A DNA stretch of 64,000 nt from Acidaminococcaceae bacterium (GTDB taxonomy: Bacteria; Bacillota; Negativicutes; Acidaminococcales; Acidaminococcaceae): positions 1-64,000 of the forward strand of contig CALXRU010000002.1 of assembly GCA_944390935.1 (NCBI GenBank), in the 5' to 3' direction. Positions 1-8,586 of the stretch are shown piece after piece; the stretch's first letter is position 1, and every line of letters begins with the position of its first letter. The translations under genes were made by a program, and so were the position numbers. The notes under the pieces were generated by a model, which did no database searches, had not been told where the DNA came from, and worked only from the letters and a program-made list of their open reading frames with translations.

Positions 1-1
1 G

Positions 2-100
2 AGTCGCCAATTAGCAGCGAGTGTAAACGACGCTGATAATTGTGCCAGCGAGCCTTCGCACAATATGCGACTGAATAAGGAGCATATGACGCTTGCATAG
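2..100 (+). CDS. Possible C-terminal end of a gene entering from the left (partial)
   Basis: The reading frame starting at base 2 is open for 32 codons to a TAG at 98-100; the other two forward frames stop within the first 40 bases. The encoded tail is polar and I recognise no family. The same bases can fold into three successive hairpins (10-40, 40-63, 64-86), so this could instead be non-coding. Too little is visible to decide. Confidence 0.2.
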   Translation, partial: SRQLAASVNDADNCASEPSHNMRLNKEHMTLA

Positions 101-317
101 ATAGCGGCCTTCATTATTTTTTCAACTGTAAATATTGTTGCACATATAGCCTTTAAATTTCAGCCTAATCATAAATTTTTCACAATTTACGGCAAAATGC
201 TTGACTTAACACTTTTATCCCTTTATTATAGAGTTTAATAACCCTTGTATACAAAAATAAGCAAAGGGTAGTTATAATTTTATTTTATTGTAAAGAAATA
301 AGGGGAAGGTGAAAGGG
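101..317. other. Intergenic region upstream of the MFS transporter
   Basis: AT-rich, no gene seen. It holds the promoter at 201-229, and between promoter and gene an interrupted inverted repeat (ACCCTT at 241-246, AAGGGT at 264-269) whose left arm overlaps a 10-bp palindrome, TTGTATACAA (245-254). The position suits an operator for the transporter gene; the regulator is unknown. Confidence 0.5.
201..229 (+). promoter_or_regulatory. Sigma-70 type promoter of the MFS gene
   Basis: TTGACT (201-206), a 17-bp spacer and TATTAT (224-229), each one base from consensus. The transcript would start near 236, just before the TTGTATACAA palindrome, which could therefore act as a roadblock operator. Confidence 0.65.
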
Positions 318-1565
318 ATGAAAATGACTAATTTTCGCTGGAAGGTTGCCTGGCTGATTTTTGCCATCAGCTTTGTATCTTATATGGACAGGGTAAACCT
401 GTCGGTAGCAACGCCTGTTATTATGCAGGAGTTTGGTTTTACCAAGATTGACATGGGTCTTATTCAATCGTTCTTTTTTGCCGGTTATGCACTGTTCCAG
501 GTACCTGGCGGTATGATGGCTGAACGTTTTGGGCATCGCCTGACCGGCTCTGTCGCTGTTATCTGGTGGTCCATTTTTACGGCATTGACAGCAGTTGCCA
601 GCGGTAAGTTTTCGTTTGCAACCGTACGCTTACTGTTCGGTATCGGCGAGGCGCCGATTTACCCGGCAGCGGCTATTGCAGGGCACAGATGGTTTAACAA
701 AGGCGAAAAGGGTAAAGTCAGTTCCTTTATTTTGAACGGCTGCTTCTTTGGCCCGGTTGTTGGTCCGGCTGTTACCGTTGCTTTAATGGCAGCGTTGGGC
801 TGGAAGGCAGTTTTCTGGCTGTTCGGTATTATTGGCGTACTGCTTGGCCTGTTGTGGCTTAAATATGTGCCCGACAGCCCGGAGCAAAGCCCGTATGTTA
901 ACGAGGCAGAGCTGGCGCACATCAACGACGGCCGTGAAGAAGCTAAAAATGAAAAACAAATTGCGCCCTGGGGCAAACTGCTTAAATCTTCGCAGTTCTG
1001 GTCGCTGGGCCTGCAGTTTATGATTACCGACTATATTATGTACGTATTTTTGGCATGGCTGCCGATGTATTTAATGGAAGTACACGGTTTCTCGCTTTCC
1101 AAAATGGGCCTGTGGGCAGCGGCACCCTGGCTTTCGCTGATGGCAGTGGTTTCCTGCTGTGGGTATCTTTCCGATAAGGCTATTGCCGCAGGTTTTTCGC
1201 AGAACCTTGTTAAAACTTCTACCGGCGCTGTTGGCATTCTGCTGTGCGCCTGCACTTTGTTTATTGCTACAAGAACTGCCGACCCGATGATGAATGTTTT
1301 CTGGCTCAGCGTTGCGCTTGGTTCGCTCGGTTTGACGATGAGCGCTTCGTGGTCCAGCGTAATCAGCATGGGCGGCCAGTTTGCCGGTTCCGTATCCGGC
1401 TGGATGAACTTCTGGGGTAACATAGGTGGCGTTTTGGCGCCGAGCGTTACTGCGTGGGTTGCAACCACTTACGGTTGGCAGGCTGCACTGGTTGTTACTG
1501 CGGTTTCCGGCATCGCCGGTGCAGTGCTGTGGCTGTTTGTAAAACCGGATAAAGCCATCGTATAA
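318..1565 (+). CDS. MFS transporter, anion:cation symporter (ACS) type
   Basis: A 415-residue, very hydrophobic protein with the 12-helix pattern of the major facilitator superfamily. The N-terminal stretch SYMDRVNLSVA and the following GLIQSFFFAGYALFQVPGG are typical of the ACS family, which brings organic anions such as hexuronates, galactonate, glucarate or phthalate into the cell with protons. The substrate cannot be read from sequence. I chose the ATG at 318 because AAGGTG lies 6 bases upstream; an in-frame GTG at 309 sits on top of the ribosome-binding site. It has its own promoter and shares a bidirectional terminator with the convergent LysR gene, which may or may not regulate it. Confidence 0.85.
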   Translation: MKMTNFRWKVAWLIFAISFVSYMDRVNLSVATPVIMQEFGFTKIDMGLIQSFFFAGYALFQVPGGMMAERFGHRLTGSVAVIWWSIFTALTAVASGKFSFATVRLLFGIGEAPIYPAAAIAGHRWFNKGEKGKVSSFILNGCFFGPVVGPAVTVALMAALGWKAVFWLFGIIGVLLGLLWLKYVPDSPEQSPYVNEAELAHINDGREEAKNEKQIAPWGKLLKSSQFWSLGLQFMITDYIMYVFLAWLPMYLMEVHGFSLSKMGLWAAAPWLSLMAVVSCCGYLSDKAIAAGFSQNLVKTSTGAVGILLCACTLFIATRTADPMMNVFWLSVALGSLGLTMSASWSSVISMGGQFAGSVSGWMNFWGNIGGVLAPSVTAWVATTYGWQAALVVTAVSGIAGAVLWLFVKPDKAIV

Positions 1566-1579
1566 ATTTAAACAAAAAC

Positions 1580-1613
1580 AGAGGATAACAGTGCAAACTG
1601 CTATCCTCTATTT
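1580..1613. terminator. Bidirectional intrinsic terminator
   Basis: A 13-bp stem (1580-1592 with 1597-1609, one mismatch) around a GCAA loop, A-rich on the left and T-rich on the right, lies between the convergent MFS and LysR genes and can serve both. Confidence 0.8.
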
Positions 1614-2501
1614 TTATGCATTGATTTCGTTTTTCAGGTATTCCAGAAACTTTTGCGAAGCCTTGGAGAAAATCTGGTATTTTTTCCAGACGAGATTTAA
1701 ATTTATGCGCAGTTCCGGTTTCAGCGGGCGGAAGCATAAATCGCTGTCGCTGCCGGTGTTGGCAAGTTTGTCCAGTGTCAGCGTATAGCCAAAGCCTTCG
1801 CGCGTCATAATGGCTGCGTTATAAACAAGGTTATAAGTGGCAACCACGTTTAAATTTTGTATCTGCTTTTTGCCCCAATGGCTGATATCTTCCTGCACCA
1901 GCGCCTGCCGCGACATAATCAGCGGCAGCCCTTGCAAATCCTGCGGCGTAATAAAATCTCTTGCCGCAAGTTTGTCGCTTTTGCGCATAATCAGCCCCCA
2001 TGTATCGTAAGCGGGCAGTTTTAAATAATCGTATTTGTCAATGTTAGCTGACGTGATAAAAATGCCGAAATCCAGCAGCCCTTTTTCCATGCGTTCCGAC
2101 ACGTCTTCGGCGTTGCCGCTGTATAAATGAAAATGGATGTCCGGGTAATCCTGCCGCAGTTTAACGGCAGTTTTGGCAATAATGCGCATGGCGTCGCTTT
2201 CGCCGCAGCCAATGTAAACATCGCCGCTGACGGCGTCGTCACCTGCTAAAAATTCAGCTTCGGTTTTATCTGCCAGTGCTACAATTTCTTCCGCACGTTT
2301 ACGCAGTCGCATGCCGTCTTCTGTAAGCATTATTTTGCGGTTGCGCTTGCCGCGGATTAACAGTTGTTTGCCAAGTTCTTCTTCCAAATCCATCAGCTGG
2401 CGCGATAAAGTTGGCTGTGTGATATGCAAAAATTCCGCCGCATCGGATATGCTTTCTTCGCGTGCGACGGCGAGAAAATAGCGCAGTACCCTCAATTCCA
2501 T
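1614..2501 (-). CDS. LysR-family transcriptional regulator
   Basis: A 295-residue protein of standard LysR length. The N-terminal winged helix-turn-helix is clear (LRYFLAVAREESISDAAEFL followed by HITQPTLSRQL, about residues 4-36), with the usual periplasmic-binding-like effector domain after residue 90. The ATG at 2501 is preceded by GGGAGGTG at 6 bases; an upstream GTG would add 7 residues but has no such site. It has its own promoter and is divergent from the small gene at 2632, whose operon it may control; it is also convergent with the MFS transporter. The effector is unknown. Confidence 0.88.
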   Translation of the reverse strand: MELRVLRYFLAVAREESISDAAEFLHITQPTLSRQLMDLEEELGKQLLIRGKRNRKIMLTEDGMRLRKRAEEIVALADKTEAEFLAGDDAVSGDVYIGCGESDAMRIIAKTAVKLRQDYPDIHFHLYSGNAEDVSERMEKGLLDFGIFITSANIDKYDYLKLPAYDTWGLIMRKSDKLAARDFITPQDLQGLPLIMSRQALVQEDISHWGKKQIQNLNVVATYNLVYNAAIMTREGFGYTLTLDKLANTGSDSDLCFRPLKPELRINLNLVWKKYQIFSKASQKFLEYLKNEINA

Positions 2502-2523
2502 AAAAGCACCTCCCGTTACCAAA

Positions 2524-2552
2524 ATTATAAGCTGTAATTATATGCCCGTCAA
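2524..2552 (-). promoter_or_regulatory. Promoter of the LysR gene
   Basis: On the minus strand TTGACG (complement of 2547-2552), a 17-bp spacer and TATAAT (complement of 2524-2529). It lies back to back with the promoter at 2580-2608, the usual arrangement for LysR control of a divergent operon. Confidence 0.65.
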
Positions 2553-2579
2553 GCATGAAGCTTAATTCAATATAGGTAT

Positions 2580-2608
2580 TTGATGATAAAAGCGCGAAAG
2601 ATTATACT
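2580..2608 (+). promoter_or_regulatory. Promoter of the flavodoxin / DUF3737 operon
   Basis: TTGATG (2580-2585), a 17-bp spacer and TATACT (2603-2608), about 24 bases upstream of the first gene of the operon. Confidence 0.65.
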
Positions 2609-2631
2609 ATTTATCAGAAGGGGGCGGTATT

Positions 2632-2868
2632 TTGCAAAAGGACGAAGCATCTGCGCTGGCGCTGATTTTAAAAGACTGCGGCTGTGCGCGCCAACTGATT
2701 GACGAATGTATCAGGATAAAGACAGGCAGCGGCGAAAAAGAGCTTTTGCCGGTTTTGCAGCAGCAGCGTTACCGCCTTTTGGATAAAATCCATGAGGAAC
2801 AGCAAAAGCTGGACGTTTTGGATTATGTAATTTTCAGGTTTAAACAGGGAGGGCTTAAAAATGTCTAA
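2632..2868 (+). CDS. Small protein resembling the C-terminal coil of MerR regulators
   Basis: A 78-residue protein starting with TTG, with a G-rich ribosome-binding site (AAGGGGG) just upstream. Residues 40-70 (ending EEQQKLDVLDYVIFRFKQ) form a heptad-like helix resembling the dimerisation coil at the end of MerR-family regulators, but no DNA-binding helix-turn-helix precedes it. It is first in a probable operon and overlaps the flavodoxin gene by 8 bases, suggesting coupled translation. I cannot assign a function; it may be a remnant of a regulator or a small stand-alone partner protein. Confidence 0.6.
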   Translation: MQKDEASALALILKDCGCARQLIDECIRIKTGSGEKELLPVLQQQRYRLLDKIHEEQQKLDVLDYVIFRFKQGGLKNV

Positions 2869-3400
2869 AAATATTCTTGTAATTTCCAGCAGCTTAAGGG
2901 GCGGCAGCAACTCCGATGTTTTAGCGGACGAATTTATCCGCGGTGCGCGCGAGGCAGGCAATAAAGTGGAGAAAATCAGCCTGCGCGGCAAAAAAATTAG
3001 TTTTTGCATTGGCTGCCTGGCATGCCAGCAAACCGGCAGCTGCGTGCTGAAAGATGACATGGCGGAAATTTTGCCTGTTATGCAGCAGGCAGATGTAATT
3101 TGCTTTGCGTCGCCGGTGTATTTTTACGATATGTGCGGGCAGTTGAAAACTTTTTTAGACCGTACCAACCCGCTGTTTCCGTCGGAATATAAGTTCAGGG
3201 ACATTTACTTTTTACTGACCGCTGCGGATACGGAACAAACAGCGGCAGAAGGACCGCTTAAAGGTTTGCAGGGCTGGATGGACTGCTTTGAAAAGGCGGA
3301 ATTAAAAGGCGTTGTGTGCGGCTTGGGCGCAGAAAAACCGGGCGACGTTAAAGCTATGCCTGCTATGGCAGAAGCTTATGAATTGGGCAGAAATGTATGA
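2861..3400 (+). CDS. Flavodoxin family / NADPH-dependent FMN reductase-like protein
   Basis: A 179-residue flavodoxin-like fold: first strand NILVISSSLRGGSNSD, which forms the phosphate-binding loop for FMN, then the FASPVYFYDMCGQLKTFLDR segment that stacks on the flavin. Between them is the cysteine cluster CIGCLACQQTGSC, common in the iron-sulfur flavoprotein-like subgroup of anaerobes. It should be a cytosolic FMN-dependent electron carrier or quinone / small-molecule reductase. It is translationally coupled to the preceding small gene and overlaps the following lipoprotein by 4 bases. Physiological partner unknown. Confidence 0.82.
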   Translation: MSKNILVISSSLRGGSNSDVLADEFIRGAREAGNKVEKISLRGKKISFCIGCLACQQTGSCVLKDDMAEILPVMQQADVICFASPVYFYDMCGQLKTFLDRTNPLFPSEYKFRDIYFLLTAADTEQTAAEGPLKGLQGWMDCFEKAELKGVVCGLGAEKPGDVKAMPAMAEAYELGRNV

Positions 3401-3873
3401 TGAAGAAATTAAACTTTGCAATTTTCTTTTATGTTTTATTGACAGCATTGGGTGTTTCCGGCTGTGCGCATGGTGCTGGGCAGTTTGAAAATGCGCCGGT
3501 AAATAAAATAGAGGGTGAACATAAAATGCAGACGCTGAAAATAAATATTAACGGGCAGCGATTTACAGCAATGTTATATGATAATGCGGCAACACAGAAA
3601 CTGGTGCAGAATCTGCCGGTGACTTTAAATATGAAAGATTTACATGGTAACGAAAAATATTATTATCTGGATACTTCGCTGCCGGCAAAAGCACAGCACA
3701 TAGGTAAAATTAACGCCGGTGACATCATGCTGTTTGGCAGTGATTGTCTGGTTGTGTTTTACGAAAGCTTCAATACTTCGTACAGCTATACGCCCATAGG
3801 TAAAATAGAAAACGCTGCCGGACTGAAAAAAGCTGTTGGACGAGGTAGCGTTAAAATAGAATTTAGTTTGTAA
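3397..3873 (+). CDS. Cyclophilin-like fold lipoprotein
   Basis: A 158-residue protein with an N-terminal hydrophobic segment ending in a lipobox (VSGC, Cys at about residue 22), so it is likely a lipid-anchored envelope protein. The remainder, beginning around KININGQRFTAMLYDN and continuing through LNMKDLHGNEKYYYLD, matches the small bacterial cyclophilin-like beta-barrel family often found beside flavodoxins. Whether it isomerises prolyl bonds is not established for this family. It overlaps the flavodoxin gene by 4 bases. Confidence 0.75.
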   Translation: MMKKLNFAIFFYVLLTALGVSGCAHGAGQFENAPVNKIEGEHKMQTLKININGQRFTAMLYDNAATQKLVQNLPVTLNMKDLHGNEKYYYLDTSLPAKAQHIGKINAGDIMLFGSDCLVVFYESFNTSYSYTPIGKIENAAGLKKAVGRGSVKIEFSL

Positions 3874-3886
3874 TGGGGGCAGAAAA

Positions 3887-4732
3887 ATGCAGGTTTTTCA
3901 AAACGAAACTTTTGACGCGGAACGCGCGTTGTACGGCGTGCATAGTGCGCAGGTAATAAATTGTGAATTTGCAGGACCGGCTGACGGTGAATCGGCGTTG
4001 AAGGAATGTAGTAATATACAAATAGATAACTGCCGTTTCCTGCTGCGCTATCCGCTGTGGCATCTGCATGGCGGCAGCATGAAGGGCAGTGTAATGACTG
4101 ATAGCTGCCGTGCCGCGATGTGGTACGATAAAGATTTTACTATTGAAAACAGTAAAATCGGCGGTATTAAAGCCGTGCGCGAATGTGATAACACGGTGCT
4201 GAAAAATTGTGATATCAGTTCCGAAGAATTTGGCTGGTTTTGCCGTAAAATGCAGATTGAAAACAGCAAGCTGATTTCGGTTTACCCGTTTTTGCAGAGC
4301 CGTGATTTGGAAATTGACGGCCTTGACATGCAGGCAAAATATAGTTTTCAGTATGTTGAAAATGTAACGATAAAAAACTCGGTGCTGGATACGAAGGATG
4401 CCTTCTGGCACAGCAAAAACGTAACGGTTATCGACAGCGTGGTAAAGGGTGAATATCTGGCGTGGTATTCTGAAAACCTGCATTTAATACGCTGTAAAAT
4501 TATCGGCACGCAGCCGTTGTGCTACGCCAAAGGACTTGTGCTGGAGAACTGCACCACTGAAGGCTGCGACCTTGCGTTTGAGTACAGTGATGTTAAAGCC
4601 GATATCAAAGGCAGTATTGTCAGCGTAAAAAATCCGCGCAGCGGTTATATCCGCACGGGCGCGATTGGCGAAATTATTTTGGATGAGCATCAGGCGGCAG
4701 ACGGCACCTGTAAAATTACAACCGTAAAATAA
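3887..4732 (+). CDS. DUF3737 family right-handed beta-helix protein
   Basis: A 281-residue protein built of short repeats in which Cys/Asn/Ser turns recur about every 20-25 residues (for example 'IQIDNCRF', 'FTIENSKI', 'TVLKNCDI', 'MQIENSKL', 'VTIKNSVL'), the pattern of a parallel beta-helix. Sequence and length fit the DUF3737 family. No signal peptide is present. Biochemical function is unknown for the family. It follows the cyclophilin-like gene by 13 bases with a GGGGGC ribosome-binding site and ends the operon before a strong terminator. Confidence 0.8.
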   Translation: MQVFQNETFDAERALYGVHSAQVINCEFAGPADGESALKECSNIQIDNCRFLLRYPLWHLHGGSMKGSVMTDSCRAAMWYDKDFTIENSKIGGIKAVRECDNTVLKNCDISSEEFGWFCRKMQIENSKLISVYPFLQSRDLEIDGLDMQAKYSFQYVENVTIKNSVLDTKDAFWHSKNVTVIDSVVKGEYLAWYSENLHLIRCKIIGTQPLCYAKGLVLENCTTEGCDLAFEYSDVKADIKGSIVSVKNPRSGYIRTGAIGEIILDEHQAADGTCKITTVK

Positions 4733-4736
4733 AAGT

Positions 4737-4787
4737 AAAAAGCAGAGCTTAAAGTAAGCAGTATCGCTTGCTTCGGCTCTGCTTTTT
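4737..4787. terminator. Bidirectional terminator between DUF3737 and the FrhB-like gene
   Basis: Twelve-bp arms AAAAAGCAGAGC (4737-4748) and GCTCTGCTTTTT (4776-4787) between convergent genes, with A- and T-tracts at the two ends. Confidence 0.85.
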
Positions 4788-4789
4788 AT

Positions 4790-5878
4790 TTATTGCGGCA
4801 AAATTTCCTGTTCCAGTTCTTTTAAGGTTTTACGGTCAAGGTTATCAAAAAAGTACTGGCGTTTGGGGTGCAGCCCCAGCGATTTGCTGACGGCGACGTT
4901 ATACTGTGCGCCTTTGGCAAAATCCGTGCTGATTAAACTTGCGGCTGATTTAACATCATCAAACAGCTGCTGCCCTTTAGCGGTGTTGATAAGCACCAGC
5001 GTTACGCCTTTATCGTCGTCAAATTCGGGGAATTGTTTATCGACGCCCCAATAATCGGCAATGGTAATATCCGCCAGGCTGCGTTTATTGTTAAAGGCGC
5101 AGTCCGCGCAGCTGGGGCGGATACTGACGTTGTTCAAAAACAGGCGCATATAGGTTTCCTGCCGTTTGGGGGCGCCAAAGCGCTGATGTTCCGTTAAAAA
5201 CAGCGTTTCGCCTTGCTTCCAGCCGTTGGCTTTGTCGCGGAACTTAACCTGCTGCACTGCTTCACCGGCAGCGGCGGCAATTTCCTGCAAATGCTTGTTG
5301 TAAACTTTGGCGCTGGGTACGCCGTGGCAGACGACGTCGACAGTGAAAAGATTGGCGTAATCCTTCATTAAAAAGCCTTTCAGCCCGGCAATCTGGCAGG
5401 GCGTGCCGCTGAACAGCACGGGTTTATCGGAGTTTAAAAGTGTACGTACCTGTTTAAACACGCCTGTCATATTGCTTTGCACATATTTGCTGCCGCGCAG
5501 TTTTGGCAATGCGTCCGTGCTTTCAATGGCGGTATGGCGTACCTGCAAATTTTCGTCCAGTTCTGCACCGAATATTGTGCCGCCGCTGTTTAATACCCAT
5601 TCGGCAAACAGCGTAAACATCCCGCCGCTGCTGCTGGTAAAACGCACGCTGTCGTCGCTGTTTTTAGCGCCGTATACATTCAGCACATCGTGCTGCGCCG
5701 GTTTACGCAAAAGCGGGCACACTTTTTCGCACAGCCCGCAGTTAATGCAATTTGCTTCGTCAATCTGTGGGTAGCAAAAGCCTTCGCTGTCAGGCGTCAC
5801 GGCAATGCAGCCCTTGGGGCAGATGCTGGCGCAGGCAGTGCACCCGCAGCAGTTTTGATTGGAAGTCAGTTTCAGCAT
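4790..5878 (-). CDS. Coenzyme F420 hydrogenase/dehydrogenase beta-subunit family (FrhB-like) ferredoxin protein
   Basis: A 362-residue protein. The N-terminus has two 4Fe-4S motifs (CCGCTACASICP, then CINCGLCEKVCP, within residues 10-60), followed by the FrhB N- and C-terminal domains, with landmarks 'FTSSSGGMF', 'SGTPCQIAGL' and 'VDVVCHGVPS'. Relatives in gut anaerobes occur without an F420 pathway and are thought to be flavin- and ferredoxin-linked oxidoreductases of unknown substrate. The ATG at 5878 has AGAAGG 8 bases upstream; a GTG 9 bases earlier lies within that site. The gene begins 15 bases after the LysR gene on the same strand, so the two are probably co-transcribed. Confidence 0.78.
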   Translation of the reverse strand: MLKLTSNQNCCGCTACASICPKGCIAVTPDSEGFCYPQIDEANCINCGLCEKVCPLLRKPAQHDVLNVYGAKNSDDSVRFTSSSGGMFTLFAEWVLNSGGTIFGAELDENLQVRHTAIESTDALPKLRGSKYVQSNMTGVFKQVRTLLNSDKPVLFSGTPCQIAGLKGFLMKDYANLFTVDVVCHGVPSAKVYNKHLQEIAAAAGEAVQQVKFRDKANGWKQGETLFLTEHQRFGAPKRQETYMRLFLNNVSIRPSCADCAFNNKRSLADITIADYWGVDKQFPEFDDDKGVTLVLINTAKGQQLFDDVKSAASLISTDFAKGAQYNVAVSKSLGLHPKRQYFFDNLDRKTLKELEQEILPQ

Positions 5879-5893
5879 GGTTGACACCTTCTT

Positions 5894-6778
5894 TTAATTA
5901 AAATTTTCCAAAAAGAAATTAACAAAGGTTTTGGCAACGGTGGAAAGCGGCCTGCCCTTAACGACGGACAGCGTTTTTTCCACAAAAAGGCGTTCGTCCT
6001 CAATCTGCTTGGGCACAAGGCATTCGTCAAAAATTTCGTAGCGTTCGGCAGGCACAATGGCGACGCCGATATTTTGTGTGGCCCACGCGATGGTGGAGAG
6101 CTTGGTGGTGTTAATGCTTAAAACCTGCGGCAAAAGGCGCGAATCGTTGCAGGTGTTTAAAAACAGCGTGCTGCACCCGCGCGACAGGCACAGCGGCACG
6201 TCCTCCAAATCATCCAGCAGGATGTGCGGCTTGGTGCCTTGCAGATAGGGACTGTCCTTATGGAACAGGGCAATTAAACGGTCGCGCTTGCGGTAAATGG
6301 TTTCAAAACGGTTCACCTGCAAAAGCGGCGCGTTGGCGATGCCGATTTCCGTCTTGCCGTCCAGCAGCTGCTGGGTCTGTTCGTCGATAGGCACTTCGTA
6401 CAGCTCGTAGTTTATCTGCGGGTACTGGCGCGAAAATTTACTGAGGTAATTTTTAATGAAGGAAATGGACATCGACGGCGACAGGCTTAAACGCAGCGTT
6501 CCACTGAAGCCGCCCGCGCAGTCGGCAATTTCCTTGATGATGTTATCCTCGGTAGAGCAGATGTATTTTGCCTTGTTGTACAAAATGCAGCCTGCTTCGG
6601 TAAGCTCAACCGTGTGCCCGCCGCGTTTTAAGTTTAACAGCGGCGTGCCGAATTTTTTCTGCAAGGTTTTCAGCTGGTTGCTGAGCGCCGGTTGGGCAAC
6701 TGCTACGCGCTTGGCTGCGGCGGAGATGCTTCCGGCTTCGACGATAGCGATAAAGTTGCGGTAATATTCTATGTTCAT
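5894..6778 (-). CDS. LysR-family transcriptional regulator
   Basis: A 294-residue LysR protein: helix-turn-helix in residues 1-60 (YRNFIAIVEAGSISAAAKR then VAVAQPALSNQLKTLQKKFG), followed by an effector domain beginning about residue 92. It is transcribed divergently from the CoA-transferase/mutase cluster, with a 287-bp gap, the classic arrangement for a LysR activator of the neighbouring operon. The FrhB-like gene follows 15 bases downstream on the same strand. The co-inducer is unknown; an organic acid or acyl-CoA used by the divergent operon is an inference. Confidence 0.87.
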   Translation of the reverse strand: MNIEYYRNFIAIVEAGSISAAAKRVAVAQPALSNQLKTLQKKFGTPLLNLKRGGHTVELTEAGCILYNKAKYICSTEDNIIKEIADCAGGFSGTLRLSLSPSMSISFIKNYLSKFSRQYPQINYELYEVPIDEQTQQLLDGKTEIGIANAPLLQVNRFETIYRKRDRLIALFHKDSPYLQGTKPHILLDDLEDVPLCLSRGCSTLFLNTCNDSRLLPQVLSINTTKLSTIAWATQNIGVAIVPAERYEIFDECLVPKQIEDERLFVEKTLSVVKGRPLSTVAKTFVNFFLENFN

Positions 6779-7065
6779 GGCTGCTCCTTAAAAAATTTTT
6801 TAGCTTAAGCTGATTATACTACAAAAACTTAAATATATAAAGATATAGCAAAAACAGCTAAGTTGTATCAAAATTAGTTATAAGTTTGACGACGCTGCGT
6901 AAAAATTACCGCCTGCACTTGCAGAAAACCGAAAATTTTTGCGTAAGTCAGTTAAAACATATAATAAATTTTTATTTTTATTGCAAGAAAACAGTATTTT
7001 ACATTATATGTTTTTGCGTTTACACTATAAGTAAGATATAAGTGAACGCGAAAGAAGGGAGAAAA
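6779..7065. promoter_or_regulatory. Divergent control region between LysR and the CoA-transferase operon
   Basis: An AT-rich gap of 287 bp with no gene. On the minus strand TTTATA (6836-6841), a 17-bp spacer and TATAAT (6813-6818) could drive LysR. For the plus strand only a weak pair, TTGCAA (6981-6986) with TTATAT (7004-7009), is visible, as expected for a promoter needing an activator. No exact LysR box could be fixed. Confidence 0.45.
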
Positions 7066-8586
7066 ATGTTAAGTGACGACAGGCTTCGCAGTCCTGCACT
7101 GTTTGAAAAAATTGCAACGCCGGAGCAGGCAGCCGCACTGATTGAAGACGGCATGAACGTCGGCGTCGGCGGCTTTACGCCGTCCGGATATCCTAAAAAG
7201 ACAACGATGGCGCTTGCCAAAGCCATCAAAAACGGTAAAAAATGCCGTATCAATATCTGGAGCGGTGCTTCCGTAGGGCCGGAAATTGAAGAAGAACTGG
7301 CAGCGGTGGACGGCGTTAAAAGCCGTATGCCGTATTATGCCGCGTCCAATAAATCCATGCGGGCAGGAATTAACGGCGGCAAAATTGATTACATTGATTT
7401 GCATTTAAGCCATTTTGCCCAGCAGGTGGATTACGGCTTTTTCGGCGATGTCGATATTGCCATTGTGGAAGCGGCGGCCATTAACGCCGACGGCAGCATT
7501 GTGCTTGGCCCCGGCGTCGGCAACATACCGATGTTTGTAAAGCACGCCAAAAAAGTGATTGTGGAAGTCAACACCACCATTCCGCTTTCCATGGAGGGCA
7601 TGCACGATATTTACATCTGCGAAAAGCCGCCCTGCCGCAGGGAGATACCTATTTACCACGTCGGCGACCGCATCGGTTCGCCGTATATGGCGTGCGGGCT
7701 GGATAAAATTGCCTGCATTGTGGAATCGGATATTGTCGACCATGTGCGCAACCTTAACGCACCAGATGAAAACAGCATCAAGATTGCAGAGTATCTGGTT
7801 GAGTTTTTGGAAAACGAGCAAAAGCACGGACGCCTGCCGCAGGAGATGCTGCCCATTCAGTCCGGCGTCGGCAGTATTTCCAATGCCGTTTTAATGGGGC
7901 TTTCCAAATCGAAATACGAAAATTTAAAAATGTATTCCGAAATTTTGCAGGACGCGGTATTCAGCCTGATAAAAATGGGCAAGGTGTCGCAGGCATCAGG
8001 CTGCGCCTTTACGCCGTCGCCAAATGTGTGGAAGGTGTACAACGAAGACCCGGACTTATACCGCAAAAGCATTGTGCTGCGCCCGCTGGATATCAGCAAC
8101 AACCCGGAAGTTATCCGCCGTTTGGGCGTAATTTCCATCAACACGCCGCTGGAATTTGACATTTACGGGCAGGCCAACAGCACGCATGTTATGGGCGCGC
8201 AGATGATGAACGGCATCGGCGGCAGCGGCGATTATATGCGCAACGGCTACATTACTATTTTCTGCACTCCGTCAACGGCAAAGGGAGGCAGCATATCCAG
8301 CGTGGTGCCGATGGTAACGCACGCCGACCATACCGAACACGACACGATGATATTCATTACCGAGCAGGGCGTCGCCGATATCCGCGGCTTATCGCCGGTG
8401 AAGCGCGCCAAGCTGATTATAGAAAAATGCGCCCACCCAGATTACAAGGCGCAGCTTTTGGAATATTTGCAGCAGGCACAGCGAAAAAACGCACATATGC
8501 CTGTGGATCTGGCGCATGCGTTTGATATGCAGGCACGTTACGAAAAATACGGCACGATGAAGGCTAAGGAGGATTACCATGGATAA
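7066..8586 (+). CDS. Acetyl-CoA hydrolase/transferase family CoA-transferase (succinate/acetate/propionate type)
   Basis: A 506-residue class I CoA-transferase, moving CoA between short-chain acids such as succinate, acetate or propionate through a glutamyl-CoA intermediate. The likely catalytic residue is Glu292 in YSEILQD, matching the SEVLQD-like motif of succinyl-CoA:acetate CoA-transferases, and the C-terminal signature '[13 protein letters not shown]' is present. The ATG at 7066 follows GAAGGGAG; an in-frame GTG 24 bases earlier has no such site. It overlaps the mutase gene by 8 bases, indicating coupled expression. The actual acid pair cannot be determined; succinate with propionate is the default guess in this type of organism. 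Confidence 0.85.
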   Translation: MLSDDRLRSPALFEKIATPEQAAALIEDGMNVGVGGFTPSGYPKKTTMALAKAIKNGKKCRINIWSGASVGPEIEEELAAVDGVKSRMPYYAASNKSMRAGINGGKIDYIDLHLSHFAQQVDYGFFGDVDIAIVEAAAINADGSIVLGPGVGNIPMFVKHAKKVIVEVNTTIPLSMEGMHDIYICEKPPCRREIPIYHVGDRIGSPYMACGLDKIACIVESDIVDHVRNLNAPDENSIKIAEYLVEFLENEQKHGRLPQEMLPIQSGVGSISNAVLMGLSKSKYENLKMYSEILQDAVFSLIKMGKVSQASGCAFTPSPNVWKVYNEDPDLYRKSIVLRPLDISNNPEVIRRLGVISINTPLEFDIYGQANSTHVMGAQMMNGIGGSGDYMRNGYITIFCTPSTAKGGSISSVVPMVTHADHTEHDTMIFITEQGVADIRGLSPVKRAKLIIEKCAHPDYKAQLLEYLQQAQRKNAHMPVDLAHAFDMQARYEKYGTMKAKEDYHG

